From assembly GCA_963662965.1 (NCBI GenBank), contig OY759970.1, forward strand, positions 3,596,001 to 3,660,000: a stretch of 64,000 nt of DNA, in the 5' to 3' direction. Both the position numbers and the translations under genes were made by a program. Position 1 is the first letter of the stretch. Every line of letters starts with the position of its first letter. Source of the DNA: DTWD01 sp963662965. GTDB lineage: Bacteria > Acidobacteriota > Vicinamibacteria > Vicinamibacterales > UBA8438. Below, piece after piece: positions 26,955-35,084 of the stretch. The notes beneath the pieces are model-generated. The model worked only from the letters and a program-made list of their open reading frames with translations, was not told where the DNA came from and ran no database searches.

Positions 26955-27671
26955 ATGACGAAGCCGCAAACGATGACCATCTGGGTCGCACTACTGGCGA
27001 TGGCCGTAGCGGCGCCGGTTCACGCTCAGGATGCCGACGAAATTCCGCAGCTGACCGGCGTCTGGGACGGCGGAACGCGGTCGCGTCCCATCAATGGTCC
27101 GAACATGCCGTGGACGTCCGAGAACTTTCCGGTTCTCAACGAGCGTGCGCTCGCGTTCCAGGAGGTCTTCGACGAGTCGATTTCGCCGAAGTACGATTGT
27201 GTGCCGTCGACGCCCCCGGCGCTCGTCTACGACCCCTACATGATGGAAGTGGTCCAGTGGCCAGACCGAGTGCTGTTCCGCTACGAGAAGGACGACCAGC
27301 TACGAACCGTATGGCTCGATGGACGCGCGCCGACGCCGATGGACTACAGCCTGCAAGGCGTGTCGGTCGGGCACTATAAAGGGGGCGCGCTGCACGTCAC
27401 CACGACCCACTACACCTTCGATATTACCGGCTTCGATGACTACAACGGGATTCCATCGTCGCAGATGAAGAAGGTGACCGAGAAATACTGGCGTGACGGG
27501 GAGCAGTTGAAGATCACATTGACCGTCGAGGACGAGATGTTTCTCCGCGAGCCTGCGTCGTTCACGACGCAGTGGAACCCGGGGCCAGAGGGATACCGGT
27601 TGCAGGCCTACGCGTGCGATCCGGAAATCGCACGACGTCCGGTGAGGTTCCTCGTACCGAAATACAAGTAG
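26955..27671 (+). CDS. Divergent short relative of the CHEGN family
   Basis: The 238-residue exported protein (leader WVALLAMAVAAPVHAQ) follows the CHEGN order in abbreviated form: LTGVWDGGTRSRPI at the start, YDCVPSTPPALVYDP in place of ERCxxGFNSGPP, MEVVQWPDRVLFRYEKDD, RTVWLDGRAPTP, YKGGALHVTTTHYTFDITGF, and LTVEDEMFLREPASFTTQW before YACDPE. Two Cys are again at matching places, but the terminal HEGN is replaced by DPE. This looks like an ancestral or streamlined branch and is useful for defining the core fold. Function is unknown. It precedes the DUF6152 gene by 30 bases. Confidence 0.65.
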   Translation: MTKPQTMTIWVALLAMAVAAPVHAQDADEIPQLTGVWDGGTRSRPINGPNMPWTSENFPVLNERALAFQEVFDESISPKYDCVPSTPPALVYDPYMMEVVQWPDRVLFRYEKDDQLRTVWLDGRAPTPMDYSLQGVSVGHYKGGALHVTTTHYTFDITGFDDYNGIPSSQMKKVTEKYWRDGEQLKITLTVEDEMFLREPASFTTQWNPGPEGYRLQAYACDPEIARRPVRFLVPKYK

Positions 27672-27701
27672 CGCGACGCTGCGATGAAGGAGGGTAGGTT
27701 C

Positions 27702-28097
27702 GTGAAAATCTGGCTTGGGGTAGCGGCGGCCGTGACCGCAGTGGCGGCCATCGCCGTCCTGAGCGGCGTGCCGGCAGTGGCCCATCATGCGAGCGCGCCG
27801 TTCTACGACGGCACCAAGAGCGTCGAAATCAGCGGAGCGGTGACGCGGTTCCTCTTGCGCAACCCGCACTCGTTTCTCTTCATCGACGCCGAGGGGGAGA
27901 ACGGCGAGACGGTTGCCTGGGAGGTCGAAATGGGGACGGCGCTGTCGATGACACGCCGTGGATGGTCGACCGACACCATCAAGGTGGGCGACCAGATCAG
28001 AGTTGTCGGCCAGCCGTCACGCGCGCCCGGCACCCACGGGATCTGCTGTGCGGAGCTAACGACGTCGGACGGCAGCCCGATTCGCCCGGCTGATTAA
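27702..28097 (+). CDS. DUF6152 exported protein
   Basis: The 131-residue product has a signal peptide ending AVAHHASAPFYDG and the DUF6152 pattern: VEISGAVTRFLLRNPHSFLF, DAEGENGETVAWEVEMGT and SMTRRGWSTDTIKVGDQIRV. The GTG at 27702 follows gaaggagggtagg at ideal spacing, whereas an in-frame ATG at 27684 lies inside that ribosome site, so GTG is preferred. The HHA at the mature N-terminus and NPH motif could bind metal. DUF6152 has no established function. Here it is co-transcribed with a CHEGN relative. Confidence 0.85.
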   Translation: MKIWLGVAAAVTAVAAIAVLSGVPAVAHHASAPFYDGTKSVEISGAVTRFLLRNPHSFLFIDAEGENGETVAWEVEMGTALSMTRRGWSTDTIKVGDQIRVVGQPSRAPGTHGICCAELTTSDGSPIRPAD

Positions 28098-28100
28098 TCT

Positions 28101-28201
28101 TAGACGGGGCCTGCGGCCCCGCACCCCGCCGCCGGCACTCGAGGGGACCCCAAGGCCCCACTCCGTGCCGGCGGGGGCGCGCCGTGCGCGCCCTGATCCT
28201 G
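28101..28201 (+). repeat. GC-rich dispersed repeat, copy E, at gene 3' end
   Basis: One of the two best-preserved copies. It starts TAGACGGGGCCtgcGGCCCCGc, then ccccgccgccggcactcg, ggccccactccgtgccggcg, ggcgcgccgtgcgcgccctg and atcctg. It begins 3 bases after the TAA of the DUF6152 gene. It matches copy G over most of its length. Confidence 0.9.
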
Positions 28202-28253
28202 CTTGAAGCGACCGAGACTCGCGTATGTGATCGGGCGCGACCACTGAATCTGC

Positions 28254-28820
28254 TCAAGGACCGCTGGCCGGGCGCGGGTCGTCCTGGCCCGGATACCAGT
28301 AGCGCATGTGGCAGTTCTCACACGCCACGTCGAGCTCGGTCCCGGCCACCAGGAGGGCTTCGAGGTCTCGCGCCTCGACGGCGTCGATGATTGTCAGGCT
28401 CGTGTCATGGAGGCCGTGAGCCAGCTCGACCCACGACTCCCAATCTTCCATCACCAGTTCCTGGATCGCGTCGGGATGCAGATCGATTCCCGGAAGCTCC
28501 GAGCGTGACTCCGGTGCCGCGATTCGGCGCCCTTCGATCGCCAGCAGATTCGTCGCCTCCGCTAGCGTCACCGCATGGCGGCGGAGCATCGCCCAATCGT
28601 CGGCGGTCTCGGGCCGGATCTCGACGATCCCCTCCGCCGTCGCGTCGGTGACCACCGCATCCCAGATGGCGTCAGCGGACGGATCGATCAGGGTCCGCAT
28701 GATCTCCTCGACGGTCGCGGTTGGCCGATAGTCGAGCCCCGAGTCACGCCCGCACGCCGTGGCGAGCGCCGTCGCGGCCATGGTGACGGCGGCGACCGCG
28801 ATGTACCCCCCTTTGAGCAT
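28254..28820 (-). CDS. Cytochrome c'-like lipoprotein
   Basis: The 188-residue protein has a lipoprotein leader (AATALATACGRDSG) and a helical body typical of cytochrome c' folds: TVEEIMRTLIDPSADAIWDA at the start and LEALLVAGTELDVACENCHM at the end, with the c-haem site CENCH close to the C-terminus. Haem would be attached in the periplasm. Such proteins bind small gaseous ligands or carry electrons. In this neighbourhood, rich in quinoproteins without their own cytochrome, it could be an electron acceptor; that is inference. It is divergent from the small gene at 28830. Confidence 0.8.
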   Translation of the reverse strand: MLKGGYIAVAAVTMAATALATACGRDSGLDYRPTATVEEIMRTLIDPSADAIWDAVVTDATAEGIVEIRPETADDWAMLRRHAVTLAEATNLLAIEGRRIAAPESRSELPGIDLHPDAIQELVMEDWESWVELAHGLHDTSLTIIDAVEARDLEALLVAGTELDVACENCHMRYWYPGQDDPRPASGP

Positions 28821-28829
28821 GCCGACGTC

Positions 28830-29069
28830 ATGCTATCGCAGCGGATGTCCGATAACCCTTCCATGCGATGGATCATGGAACGCGGCCAGCAGCAGCTCCG
28901 GTGCGAGATTCTAACTGGGAGCGGTCTGACCCCCTATGCGCTCGTCATCGAGACGGCCGATGGTGGACATGTCCTCAACGAGCAATTCGCCGAGCCGTAT
29001 GTGCTGCACGAGCGGGTGACGCAGGTCGAGCATCTATTCGATCGGCACGGCTGGGCCAGCCACGGCTAG
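28830..29069 (+). CDS. Small conserved-looking cytoplasmic protein
   Basis: A 79-residue frame reads MRWIMERGQQQLRCEILTGS, YALVIETADGGHVLNEQFAE and HERVTQVEHLFDRHGW, with good amphipathic periodicity and a balanced composition unlike the shadow frames nearby. The start could be the Met at 28830, 28845 or 28863; no strong ribosome site separates them. I do not recognise a family. It is divergent from the cytochrome c' gene and convergent with the CHEGN gene at 29089. Confidence 0.5.
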   Translation: MLSQRMSDNPSMRWIMERGQQQLRCEILTGSGLTPYALVIETADGGHVLNEQFAEPYVLHERVTQVEHLFDRHGWASHG

Positions 29070-29088
29070 CGGCGGCCGCTCGCGCCGG

Positions 29089-30087
29089 TCATTGCCGGGC
29101 TTCCTGGACTCGTGCACCGGCGAGGATGCCGGCCATTCCGATGTTCCCCTCGTGACACGCGTACTCGAAGAGCGCGTCGGCGCTCCGCGACAGCGGCGCC
29201 ATCGCCGTCCAGGGGGCGGTCCAGGTCGCCGAGTCGGTGACTGTGATCTCGTAGTGCAGTCTATCGGGCCCGCCGAGGGAAAAGCGCTCGATCAACTGCA
29301 GGTTGTCCGCGGATTCGCGGTAGCTCGCTTTCGGTGAATAGTTGGTCGTTTCGACCACTAAGGTGTCGCCCTCCCAGTGACCGCGCGAATCGCCATGCCA
29401 CTGCCGGATCGTGTCATGGGCGTGCGGGACGTCGCCGCGGGGGCCGATCGGAATGACGCGCGCATCGTGAATCATCTCGCCGAGCATGACGAGGTGATCG
29501 GGCGTCTGGAAGATCTGGTAGTAGCTGTTGTAGCCGGCTCCGAGCCCTCCGACACGCGGAATGCCGTAGGTGATGCAGCGCACCTGTCGACTCAGATCCT
29601 CCGGCCCGTCGGCCGGATGCTCGCGGCGGTACGCGTCCGCCGCGGCGCGCCGCTCCTCGGCCTCCGGCGTGAGCGCCGGGAGCTTGCCATTTGGAGGATC
29701 GCTGATCAGAGACGTCCGGTTCTCGAACTCCCGGTCGACCATCCAGACCGAGCTGTAGTTGCCGGTCCCGCCGTCGCGCGAGACGTTCTTCTCGACGTTG
29801 GCCAGCACGGCATTGAACACCCCGTCGCCGAAGGCGTCGTCGGCGCCGCCGAACAGGCGCTGTGCCGCCTCACGGAGCTCGGCGACCTCCTCGTCGGTGA
29901 ACGTCGCTTTATCGCGGAGTGAATCGGGCCGCTCGAGCGGCGTGGCCGCGTTGTTTGCCCAGACCCCTTGCAGGTCGACGCGGTCGTCAGCCGTCCGGGG
30001 CGGCGTCCAGGTCTCCGTCTGGGCGACGGCTGGTGCCGCGGCCATCATGGTGATGAGGCTAGCCAGTGCAAGTGTGAGTGCGCGCAT
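29089..30087 (-). CDS. CHEGN-family secreted protein
   Basis: The 332-residue member has signal peptide LTLALASLITMMAAAPAVAQ and the motifs RTADDRVDLQGVWANNAATP, RTSLISDPPNGK, QVRCITYGIPRVG in place of ERCLLGFNSGPP, YNSYYQIFQTPDHLV, GEMIHDARVIPIGPRG, EGDTLVVETTNYSPK and FEYACHEGNIGMAGILAGAR. Together with the copy at 41664 (VWASDSATPLERP, CTGGRVPMTG) it forms a subgroup recognisable by ANNA/ASDS after GVW and by the GDxxFGDxxFxAVLA segment. It is monocistronic, with a MITE-like element upstream of its start. Function is unknown. Confidence 0.86.
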   Translation of the reverse strand: MRALTLALASLITMMAAAPAVAQTETWTPPRTADDRVDLQGVWANNAATPLERPDSLRDKATFTDEEVAELREAAQRLFGGADDAFGDGVFNAVLANVEKNVSRDGGTGNYSSVWMVDREFENRTSLISDPPNGKLPALTPEAEERRAAADAYRREHPADGPEDLSRQVRCITYGIPRVGGLGAGYNSYYQIFQTPDHLVMLGEMIHDARVIPIGPRGDVPHAHDTIRQWHGDSRGHWEGDTLVVETTNYSPKASYRESADNLQLIERFSLGGPDRLHYEITVTDSATWTAPWTAMAPLSRSADALFEYACHEGNIGMAGILAGARVQEARQ

Positions 30088-30156
30088 CTAATCGGTCTCC
30101 CTTTCGTCGCACATTATGGATCGGCTGGACCATCCGCTGCCGGCGTCGGCAGTGCA

Positions 30157-30322
30157 CTAGCGGAGTGTCCGGGTCATTTCGACAGCACCTTTCGGGCGGG
30201 GCATCCCGTCTGGCGGCGTTGCTCCTCAGTCACAGATGCCCAATCTGCTCCCTCGTCGCGCCTTGCCAGACGGGCGTCGCGCTCAGAAATCTGCTGTCGA
30301 AATGATCCGGACACTCCACTAG
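30157..30322. mobile_element. MITE-like palindromic element
   Basis: The 166-base element is bounded by 31-base inverted repeats (30157-30187 and 30292-30322) that differ at only two positions; each begins CTAG, then a GGAGTGTCCGG-type word. Inner arms cccgtctggc / gccagacggg also pair, so the whole element folds into a long hairpin. It encodes no protein. CTAG at both ends resembles the target duplication of IS5-group transposases, although CTAG is itself palindromic and could belong to the ends. It sits between the divergent CHEGN and SDR genes, possibly carrying promoter sequence. Confidence 0.82.
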
Positions 30323-30358
30323 AATCACACCTCACACCTTAACGATGGAGTTTCTTCG

Positions 30359-31054
30359 ATGGACAAGCAACGATTCTTGATCACCGGTGGGAGTCAGGGC
30401 ATCGGCGCGGCGCTCGCCGGATTGGCGTGCACCCAGGGACATGACGTCGTGTTCACCGGTCGCAACCAGGACCTTATCGACCGCGTCGCCGCCGACACCG
30501 GTGCGCGCGGCATCCGGGCGGATGTCTCAGACGGCGACGACAACCAGCGAGTCGTCGACACCTGTGTCGACGCGATGGGCGGGATCGATGTGCTGGTGAA
30601 CAACGCCGCCTTCGGCTACGTCGGCGAGCTGGGCGAGATCGACATGGCGAAGATGAAGGAGCTGTTCGACACCAACGTGTTCGGCCTCGTCGACATCGGC
30701 AACCGGGTGGCGCCGTTGCTGAAGGCGCAACAAAGCGGCGCGATCATCAACATCGCGTCGACCTCCGGGATCAAGGGGGCGAAGGGGCAGACGGTCTACG
30801 GCGGCAGCAAGTGGGCGGTGCGCGGCATCACCCAATGCTGGCAGGCCGAGCTCCGACCGCACGGCATTCGGGTGACGAGCATCTGTCCCTCCGAGGTGCA
30901 AACCGACTGGATGGGGAAGACCGGGCGCAACAACCCGAACAAGCTTTACGCGACCGACATCGCCGAGACGATCATGGCGGCGCTCAACATGCACTCCCGT
31001 GCGCTCTGGGTCGAGCTGGCGATCTTCGCCAACAATCCCTGGAAGGAAGAGTAG
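30359..31054 (+). CDS. Short-chain dehydrogenase/reductase
   Basis: The 231-residue cytoplasmic protein has the complete classical SDR set: the TGGSQGIG nucleotide loop at residues 9-16, NNAAFG, catalytic Ser in NIASTSG, and YGGSK with the catalytic Tyr/Lys, followed by ICPSEVQTDW. A basic Arg after the second strand (TGRNQDL) suggests NADP(H) preference. It acts on an alcohol/ketone that cannot be named from sequence. The start is 36 bases downstream of the MITE-like element, which may therefore affect its expression. Confidence 0.9.
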   Translation: MDKQRFLITGGSQGIGAALAGLACTQGHDVVFTGRNQDLIDRVAADTGARGIRADVSDGDDNQRVVDTCVDAMGGIDVLVNNAAFGYVGELGEIDMAKMKELFDTNVFGLVDIGNRVAPLLKAQQSGAIINIASTSGIKGAKGQTVYGGSKWAVRGITQCWQAELRPHGIRVTSICPSEVQTDWMGKTGRNNPNKLYATDIAETIMAALNMHSRALWVELAIFANNPWKEE

Positions 31055-31055
31055 C

Positions 31056-31217
31056 CGGGGCAGCCAGCCGACTAAGTTCAAACTGGGGAAATATCGCCTT
31101 CGATCGTACGACGGCATCTCGGGCGCTTCCCCCAGACCCCCTGGCTCCCTCGCTAGGGCCCCCCCCCCCCCCCACAAGTGCCGGCGGCGGGGCTCGGGGC
31201 AGCCAGCCCCGCCTTAG
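31056..31217 (-). repeat. Composite dispersed repeat, copy H, with poly-C tract
   Basis: The minus-strand reading starts at the TAA of the enolase-superfamily gene as GGCGGGGCtggctGCCCCGag and continues cccgccgccggcacttgtg. A run of 15 C (31159-31173) then interrupts the usual sequence. Left of it lies the 38-base block shared with 623-660. A second ggggcagccagcc at 31057-31069 duplicates the one at 31195. The element therefore joins both repeat types seen in the window and fills the gap between two convergent genes. Confidence 0.75.
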
Positions 31218-32485
31218 TAGGTCCCCGGTAGACGCTGGTCGAGCACGAGCTGCTCGGTCAGTGTCGAGCCGAATCCGGGTGCGGTTGGCGCGACGACGTG
31301 GCCGCGGTCGAACGGCGGTGTCATCGCGTCGAGAATCACCGAACCGGCCGGGAAGCTCTCGGCCATCGTGCAGCTTGATGCCGTAAGCGCGATCGGCAGC
31401 CCCCAGACGCTCCCTCCGCGGTGAGGGATCAGCTCGAGACCGGCGCCTTCGACCAGATCGCGGATCCGCTTGGCCGCGGTCAGGCCACCGCACCAGGTGA
31501 TGTCGGGCTGGAGGATCTCGGCCGACTCGTTTCGGACCAGCACGTTGAAGCCATGCTCGGCGTATTCGTGTTCACCGCAGGCGACGCGGGTCCAGCCCGG
31601 TCCGTTGCCGCCGATCCGCCGAACCAATTCCGCATAGCCGAAGACGTCATCGGGGGAGAGCAGCTCCTCCATGAAGTAGAGGTTGGCCGGTCGGACCTGC
31701 TCGGCGAACCCGACCGCCCAATCGGGCGTGCCGTTGCGGGAGACGCAGTCGGTCATCAAGTTGCCGTCGCTCCCCAACTCGTCGCGGGCGGCCAGGATCG
31801 CCTCGACGACGCGGCCCTGGTCGGCGGTCGACGTATGCGGGCCGACGCGGGCCGAGATCTTGAAGTTTTGAATGCCGCGCGTCTTGCCGTCAGTAATGCT
31901 GCCGCCCGTCTGGTAGAGGAGGATCCGGTCGCGCGGCGTTCCGCCGATCAGCTGATAGATGGGCCGGTCGGCATGCTTGCCGGCGATATCCCAGACGGCG
32001 TTGTCGACGGCGCTCAACGCCATCGTGAACAGCCCGCGGCGGCCGTAGAGCAGACCCGAGCTGTACATCTGGTCCCAGAGCTGATCGGGGTTGAGCGCGT
32101 TGGCGCCGATCAGCAGATGCTTGAGGTGGCCGTCGATGATCTCACGCGCCGCGGTTCCGCCGGCTCCCATCCCGAACCCGGTGATGCCCTGGTCGGTCTT
32201 GATGACGGCGACGATTGCCGACGGCAGCTGCTCGAACGGCCCGCCGTAGCGCCAGCGGCGCGGGTCGTCGTCAGAGGCGAAGGTCGGGGCATCGAGCAAG
32301 CCGTCCGACCGCTGGTTGATGTAAATCGGGTAGGCGTTGACCTCGCGAATCTCGACGCGGCCGGTCTGGGCGGCGAGCGTGCGCGCCGGCCCGACCGACG
32401 CGGCCACCGCGGCGAACCCGCCGATGCCTTGGAGAAAACGACGACGGCTCGGCCGGTCAGCGACGCGGTCGGCGTGCTCTTGCAT
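31214..32485 (-). CDS. Tat-exported enolase-superfamily (mandelate racemase/muconate lactonising) enzyme
   Basis: The 423-residue protein has a strong twin-arginine leader, PSRRRFLQGIGGFAAVAAS. The capping domain follows, and then the barrel with enolase-superfamily residues: FKISA (Lys), LMTDC (Asp), FMEELL (Glu), ACGEHEY (Glu) and LIPHRGGSVWG (His). These bind Mg and abstract the proton alpha to a carboxylate. The His in PHRGG and the overall pattern are nearest to acid-sugar dehydratases of the MR subgroup, but specificity is not assignable. Export of such an enzyme is uncommon. It is flanked by a dispersed repeat at its stop codon and is divergent from the methyltransferase-CHEGN fusion. 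Confidence 0.85.
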   Translation of the reverse strand: MQEHADRVADRPSRRRFLQGIGGFAAVAASVGPARTLAAQTGRVEIREVNAYPIYINQRSDGLLDAPTFASDDDPRRWRYGGPFEQLPSAIVAVIKTDQGITGFGMGAGGTAAREIIDGHLKHLLIGANALNPDQLWDQMYSSGLLYGRRGLFTMALSAVDNAVWDIAGKHADRPIYQLIGGTPRDRILLYQTGGSITDGKTRGIQNFKISARVGPHTSTADQGRVVEAILAARDELGSDGNLMTDCVSRNGTPDWAVGFAEQVRPANLYFMEELLSPDDVFGYAELVRRIGGNGPGWTRVACGEHEYAEHGFNVLVRNESAEILQPDITWCGGLTAAKRIRDLVEGAGLELIPHRGGSVWGLPIALTASSCTMAESFPAGSVILDAMTPPFDRGHVVAPTAPGFGSTLTEQLVLDQRLPGTY

Positions 32486-32559
32486 CGGTGTGAGTCTACC
32501 TCGTGAACCGATTGAATTGTGATGTGTGATACGTGATGATGAGCTAAAGGAGAGCGGCT

Positions 32560-34173
32560 ATGACGAAGACGAAGTGGTGCGTCGGCGGAGCGGTCGTCGT
32601 CATCGGCTTGGCGGCCGTGAGCCCGGCGGGCGCGCAGCAGCAACACGACGAACACCGAGCGGCCGAGCATGGCCGCCACATGGAGCACCGCTTCGACGAC
32701 GCGGAGCAGTACGCCGAAGTGTTCGACGACCCGGCGCGCGATGCGTGGCAGCTGCCCGATCGGGTCATCGAGGCGCTAGCGATCCGGCCTGGCGAGAAGG
32801 TGGCCGATATCGGGGCCGGGACCGGCTACTTCACCGTGCGTCTCGCCCGGGACTCCGCTGCCGACACGGTCTACGCCGTCGATATCGAGCCGTCGATGGT
32901 CGACTACGTGCGCAACCGCGCGACGCGTGAAGGTCTCGACAACGTGGTGGCGGTGCTGGCCGACGGCGAGGCGACGAATCTGCCGGAGCCGGTCGACGTG
33001 GTCCTGATCGTCAACACGTTTCATCACATCCCCGACCGCGTCGCCTATTTCACGGCGCTGCGGGACCTGATGAACCCGGGCGCGCGCCTCGCGATCGTCG
33101 ATTACAAGAAAGGTGCGCCGGGTGGCCCGCCCGATGAGTTCCGCTTCACGCCGGACGAGATCACCGATGAGCTCGGCCGCGCGGGGTTCGAGCTTCGGTC
33201 CCCCCACGATCTGCCACGACAGAGCTTCCTCATTTATGGAGCGCAGTCGACTGAGCCGCCCCGCACCGAGTGGGGCGACCCCGACCTCGGCGGCGTCTGG
33301 GATTACTGGACGTTCACGCCGCTCCAGCGGTCGGAAGAGCTTGGCGATAAGGCAACGTTCACCGACGAGGAAGCGGCGACGCTCGCGCAGGAGGCGAACG
33401 CCGAGGCGTTGGCTCGCGACCTCGCGGCGCCGCCCGGCGATCCTGGCGGCTACAGTCAAGCGGTCTGGACCGACCGGGCCCGCGCCACCGCGTTGACGCA
33501 AACGTCATTGATCATCGACCCGCCGGATGGCCGGATCCCGCAGCTCACTCCGGAAGCGCTGGCACGAGAAGAGGCGCGGCTGGCTGGCGACGGTCAGCCG
33601 GTGCGGATCCGGGTCGGCGGTTTCGGCACCGCCGGGCCAGAGGAGCGCGGTCTCGCGGAGCGCTGTCTGCTTGGTTTCAGCACCGGGCCGCCGCTGTTGC
33701 CAGGGGGGTACAACAACAACGTCCAGATCTTCCAGACCCCCGAGGCGGTTGTGCTGCTGATCGAGATGAACCACGATGTCCGCGTGGTGCCGATCGATGG
33801 ACGTCCCGAGTTGAGCGACGACGTTCGCCAGTGGATGGGAAGCTCGCGCGGCCGGTGGGATGGCGACAGCCTCGTCATCGACACGCGGAATTTCACCGAC
33901 CGCACCGCCAGCTTCGGGATCACCGGCCTGTCGCTCGGCTCGGCGGCGGCGCTCCATCTGGAAGAGCGGTTCACCCGCGTCGACGACGACACGCTGGTCT
34001 ACGAGTTCACCGTCAACGACCCCGCCAGTTTCACCCGCCCGTTCAGCGGCCGGCTGCCGATGAACGCCAGTGACCTCCCGCTCTACGAGTACGCCTGCCA
34101 CGAGGGGAACTACGGGATGGAGAACTTGCTGCGTGGCGCCCGCACGGAGGAGCGGGAGGCGGCGGGGCCGTAG
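32560..34173 (+). CDS. Fusion: exported SAM methyltransferase domain + CHEGN domain
   Basis: The 537-residue protein starts after aaaggagagcggct and has signal peptide VVVIGLAAVSPAGAQ, then a His-rich stretch. A class I methyltransferase domain spans about 60-230: VADIGAGTGYFTVRLARD (motif I, about 81-98), VDIEPSMVDYV, VLIVNTFHHIPDR, LAIVDYKKG. From about 235 to the end it is a complete CHEGN domain: DPDLGGVWDYWTFTPLQR, SLIIDPPDGRIPQLTP, AERCLLGFSTGPPLLPGGY, DGDSLVIDTRNF and YEYACHEGNYGMENLLRGAR. The reading frame is continuous across the join with no stop or repeat, so the fusion is real in the sequence. A SAM enzyme behind a Sec leader is hard to explain. Confidence 0.86.
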   Translation: MTKTKWCVGGAVVVIGLAAVSPAGAQQQHDEHRAAEHGRHMEHRFDDAEQYAEVFDDPARDAWQLPDRVIEALAIRPGEKVADIGAGTGYFTVRLARDSAADTVYAVDIEPSMVDYVRNRATREGLDNVVAVLADGEATNLPEPVDVVLIVNTFHHIPDRVAYFTALRDLMNPGARLAIVDYKKGAPGGPPDEFRFTPDEITDELGRAGFELRSPHDLPRQSFLIYGAQSTEPPRTEWGDPDLGGVWDYWTFTPLQRSEELGDKATFTDEEAATLAQEANAEALARDLAAPPGDPGGYSQAVWTDRARATALTQTSLIIDPPDGRIPQLTPEALAREEARLAGDGQPVRIRVGGFGTAGPEERGLAERCLLGFSTGPPLLPGGYNNNVQIFQTPEAVVLLIEMNHDVRVVPIDGRPELSDDVRQWMGSSRGRWDGDSLVIDTRNFTDRTASFGITGLSLGSAAALHLEERFTRVDDDTLVYEFTVNDPASFTRPFSGRLPMNASDLPLYEYACHEGNYGMENLLRGARTEEREAAGP

Positions 34174-34194
34174 GGTTCTTACTCGCAGCGTTAG

Positions 34195-34287
34195 TCCGGG
34201 AGCTCGAACACTTACAAGTTCCTGCGGTTCTACTGGGATGTGGTCGTCGAGATTACCGGGGAGAGCCAAGTGGAGGGATCGACGTGA
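34195..34287 (+). pseudogene. C-terminal tail of an unidentified gene, overlapping the next start
   Basis: A frame without start codon encodes SSNTYKFLRFYWDVVVEITG and ends in TGA that overlaps the GTG of the following gene (GTGA). The aromatic-rich composition is protein-like, and the overlap is a typical coupling arrangement, so this may be the end of a lost upstream partner gene. I do not recognise its family. Confidence 0.3.
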
Positions 34288-34583
34288 CCGACGGAGCACC
34301 AAAGAGCGCCTACGAGCTGGCAATGGAGAAGCTGAAGGCGCAGGACGACGAAGCCGGCGCCGACGCGGTTGAGCTGACCGCCGAGCAGGTCGAGGCGATT
34401 GGCGTCGCTCGCCGCGACTACGAGGCGAAGGTCGCCGAGTGTCGCATTCTTCGTGATTCCAAAATGGTGGCCACGTTCGACCCGGCCGCGGTTGAAGAGC
34501 TGCAGGCGAACTACCGGCGCGACCTCTCGCACTTCGAGACCGACCGCGACAAGAAGATCGAGCGGATTCGCAGCGGGGAGTGA
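34284..34583 (+). CDS. Small acidic coiled-coil protein
   Basis: The 99-residue product is almost entirely helical and charged: SAYELAMEKLKAQDDEAGAD, LTAEQVEAIGVARRDYEAKV, AVEELQANYRRDLSHFETDR. It starts at a GTG 6 bases after ggaggg. There is no leader or membrane segment, so it is cytoplasmic. Good ribosome site and codon-periodic composition argue for a real gene. I know of no function for the family. Confidence 0.68.
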   Translation: MTDGAPKSAYELAMEKLKAQDDEAGADAVELTAEQVEAIGVARRDYEAKVAECRILRDSKMVATFDPAAVEELQANYRRDLSHFETDRDKKIERIRSGE

Positions 34584-34649
34584 GAGGCAACCTGATCGCA
34601 CTCAGGTCCGCGCGCCGCGGACCGGTACTGATTCAGCGTGGACAGGCCA

Positions 34650-34923
34650 CTAGGCACCGACCAACGCGCCGATGACCGCCAGGAGGACGGCGAACTGCAC
34701 GCCGACGATCCAGAAGAACTGCTGCGATATCTTCATGATCGAGCGCGACGAAACTCAGATCCACGGCCTCGAAGCCACGACCCATCTTCTGGTCCAACGC
34801 ATCGATGCGGCGGTCGACCTTCTGGTCCAGCGCGTCGATTCGGCCTGTAAGCTCGGTAAAGCCGCTGGTATGTTCTTCCACTCGGCCTTCTAGGTATGCA
34901 ACGCGTTCATCGATCGTCGGCAT
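34650..34923 (-). pseudogene. Coiled-coil plus TM-anchor protein with one-base frameshift
   Basis: The first frame encodes MPTIDERVAYLEGRVEEHTS and IDALDQKVDRRIDALDQKMG, a heptad coiled coil. It then continues one frame over as KISQQFFWIVGVQFAVLLAV followed by IGALVGA and a stop, a single membrane anchor at the C-terminus. One extra G between CAT and AAG near 34733 separates the halves. Intact relatives of this layout are common small membrane-tethered coiled coils of unknown function. The indel may be real or a sequencing error. Confidence 0.65.
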
Positions 34924-35084
34924 CTGCGCGGCTCCCGGCTGTCGTCGGGCCTGTCGCGCACCATTTTAGTTGACTGCCGCAGCGTCTGGCCCGTTGCCTC
35001 GTGTGGAGCACAAACCATGCCCACACGGGGACGGCGTTCGCCCACCGTCCAGTTGAGCGTGCACCGATTGCCATCGGTGCCGGC

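Noticed and set aside
30078..30342. Two short plus-strand frames upstream of the SDR gene
   Set aside because: They run through the inverted repeats of the MITE-like element and have no leader, ribosome site or motif.
31214..32485. Naming the enolase-superfamily enzyme as rhamnonate or another specific sugar-acid dehydratase
   Set aside because: The superfamily residues are visible but the specificity loops cannot be judged without alignment, so only the superfamily is given.
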